Of a stretch of DNA of 6,139 nt, positions 4,944 through 6,139 are shown piece after piece. Source of the DNA: a bacterium (GTDB taxonomy: Bacteria > Patescibacteriota > Minisyncoccia > Phycocordibacterales > UBA1550); contig JAKANJ010000033.1 in assembly GCA_021823825.1 (NCBI GenBank), positions 1-6,139 on the forward strand. The letters are read 5' to 3'. Every line of letters starts with the position of its first letter. Position 1 is the stretch's first letter. The notes under the pieces were generated by a model. That model did not search any database and was not told the origin of the DNA. It saw only the letters and a list, made by a program, of their open reading frames with translations. A program made the position numbers and the translations under genes.

Positions 4944-6139
4944 ATGACTAGTTTGAATAGGCGTGAACCTATTATCTTGTTTGTCGGGGACCTGTTGGCG
5001 TTTTCCGCGGCGCTTTTTTTGTCGCTTACTGTCCGATATGGGCGATTCCCCTCAGCGGCACTACTTAAGCTGCACCTTGCCCCCTTTGCCACACTTTTCT
5101 TATTGTGGACTCTGGTATTTTTTATTGCTGGCCTCTACGAAAAACACACCCTTGTTTTTAAAGGGAAACTTCCCGTTCTCATATTCAACACACAGATTGC
5201 AAACAGCTTGCTCGCCGTTCTTTTCTTTTACATGATTCCATTTTTTGGGATAACCCCCAAAACAGTACTTTTGATCCATCTAGTTATTTCATTTATTCTC
5301 GTGGTGGTATGGCGCGTAGTGCTTGTTCAATATTTTGGATTTCGCCATCGTGAACGAGCAATCCTCATTGGGGCTGGTGTTGAGATGAAGGAACTGAAAG
5401 ATGAGGTGAATGGAAACGAACGATACAATCTTATTTTTATTTCATCGGTGGATCTTGACCATATAGATGGGATTGCCTTTCAGGAGGAGATAATTGAGAA
5501 AGTGTACAGTGAGCGAGTGACCTCGATAGTGATAGATCTGAAACACGAAGAAGCGATGAAGATCTTACCCTCGCTTTATAATCTTATTTTTTCTAATGTT
5601 CGCTTCCTTGATATGCACAAGGTATATGAAGAGGTTTTTGACCGCGTCCCTCTTTCTTTGGTGGGATACAGTTGGTTTCTTGAAAATATCTCTTTCTCGT
5701 CACATACAATGTATGACACGCTGAAGCGGGCGATGGACATCGCGATTGGTGGTATTTTGGGTCTCGTGTCACTTGTTGTATACCCATTTGTCATTGTTGC
5801 AATAAAAATTGAAGATAAGGGACCCATTTTTATTATTCAAGACCGCATTGGTCAAGGGAATCGCAAAATAAAACTATTGAAATTTCGCAGTATGAAGGGT
5901 AGTGATGGTGGTGTCTGGCTGACTGAAGGGGATACGCGGGTGACACGCGTCGGGCATTTCTTGAGGCGTTCACGGATTGATGAACTGCCTCAGCTATGGA
6001 ATGTTGTTCGGGGAGATATATCACTTATTGGACCGCGCCCTGATATTGTTGATTTAGGCAAAAAACTTACACAAGAGCTTCCCTACTACACCGTTCGGAA
6101 CCTTATCAAACCAGGACTCTCTGGATGGGCTCAGCTTAA
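4944..6139 (+). CDS. Polyprenyl glycosylphosphotransferase (bacterial sugar transferase), partial at right edge
   Basis: Expected to transfer a sugar phosphate from a nucleotide sugar to polyprenyl phosphate at the inner membrane, starting an exopolysaccharide or glycan repeat unit (WbaP/WcaJ/PglC-type chemistry). 398 residues are present and the frame is open at the edge. Four N-terminal helices (about 9-29, 45-63, 80-103, 107-128) precede a Rossmann-like domain opening with AILIGAG (139-145). The catalytic domain starts at KRAMDIAIGG (261-270) with a membrane helix (265-287), then GPIFIIQDRIG (293-303), LLKFRSM (311-317), RRSRIDELPQLWNVV (341-355) carrying the catalytic Asp-Glu pair D346-E347, RGDISLIGPRP (356-366) and KPGLSGWAQ (389-397). 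Family proteins usually end some 40-60 residues after GWAQ. The terminal 'taa' is out of frame (CTT AA.), not a stop. ATG 4944 gives MTSLNRREPI, a start I recall for CPR members; an in-frame ATG at 4926 overlaps the -10 box. Confidence 0.93.
   Translation, partial: MTSLNRREPIILFVGDLLAFSAALFLSLTVRYGRFPSAALLKLHLAPFATLFLLWTLVFFIAGLYEKHTLVFKGKLPVLIFNTQIANSLLAVLFFYMIPFFGITPKTVLLIHLVISFILVVVWRVVLVQYFGFRHRERAILIGAGVEMKELKDEVNGNERYNLIFISSVDLDHIDGIAFQEEIIEKVYSERVTSIVIDLKHEEAMKILPSLYNLIFSNVRFLDMHKVYEEVFDRVPLSLVGYSWFLENISFSSHTMYDTLKRAMDIAIGGILGLVSLVVYPFVIVAIKIEDKGPIFIIQDRIGQGNRKIKLLKFRSMKGSDGGVWLTEGDTRVTRVGHFLRRSRIDELPQLWNVVRGDISLIGPRPDIVDLGKKLTQELPYYTVRNLIKPGLSGWAQL

Noticed and set aside
6137..6139. 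Terminal 'taa' as stop codon of the glycosylphosphotransferase
   Set aside because: It is out of frame: the last codons are CAG CTT followed by AA. The family also continues beyond GWAQ, so the gene is cut by the window edge.

Overview
The window looks like chromosomal DNA of a candidate-phyla-radiation bacterium (Patescibacteria, probably Parcubacteria/Paceibacterota). This rests on recognising protein styles, not on a search. The first gene carries the TCFDxxxNGxETGVDCGG cysteine motif seen in many surface proteins of that group. The pilin has the short 'NW.PGL...PxLPxDP' body common there. Genes are tightly packed, almost none has a Shine-Dalgarno site, and several -10 boxes sit only a few bases before the start codon. 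The rRNA operon on the left edge does not settle the phylum by itself.

Layout, left to right. (1) Bases 2-110 are a 5S rRNA, the presumed tail of an rRNA operon lying off the left edge, closed by a very strong hairpin terminator (126-169). (2) On the + strand follow a membrane-anchored extracytoplasmic von Willebrand factor A (VWA) protein (198-1598) and the SEDS glycosyltransferase RodA (1695-2840). (3) On the - strand, read from right to left, lie a GT4 glycosyltransferase (4875-3730), a small unknown one-helix membrane protein (3708-3391) and a type IV pilin-like protein (3391-2843). The last two overlap by one base as TAATG and seem to have their own promoter. The pilin converges on rodA with only two bases between the stop codons, and its likely terminator lies inside the 3' end of rodA. 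(4) Diverging from the GT4 gene is a polyprenyl glycosylphosphotransferase (from 4944), cut by the right edge.

The shared theme is the cell envelope. RodA polymerises peptidoglycan glycan strands. The glycosylphosphotransferase should load the first sugar phosphate onto a polyprenyl phosphate carrier, and the GT4 enzyme could extend that lipid-linked glycan. The pilin-like protein and the VWA protein are candidate surface appendage and adhesion components. No stretch above about 100 bases lacks a gene; the gaps hold promoters and terminators. I found no mobile element, CRISPR array, tRNA or toxin-antitoxin pair.

Points most worth a second look: an Ala in place of the conserved Asp in RodA's QPD(L/F)G motif; the VWA domain flanked by one cysteine on each side; the repeated leaderless or near-leaderless promoter geometry; and the pilin terminator encoded antisense within rodA.
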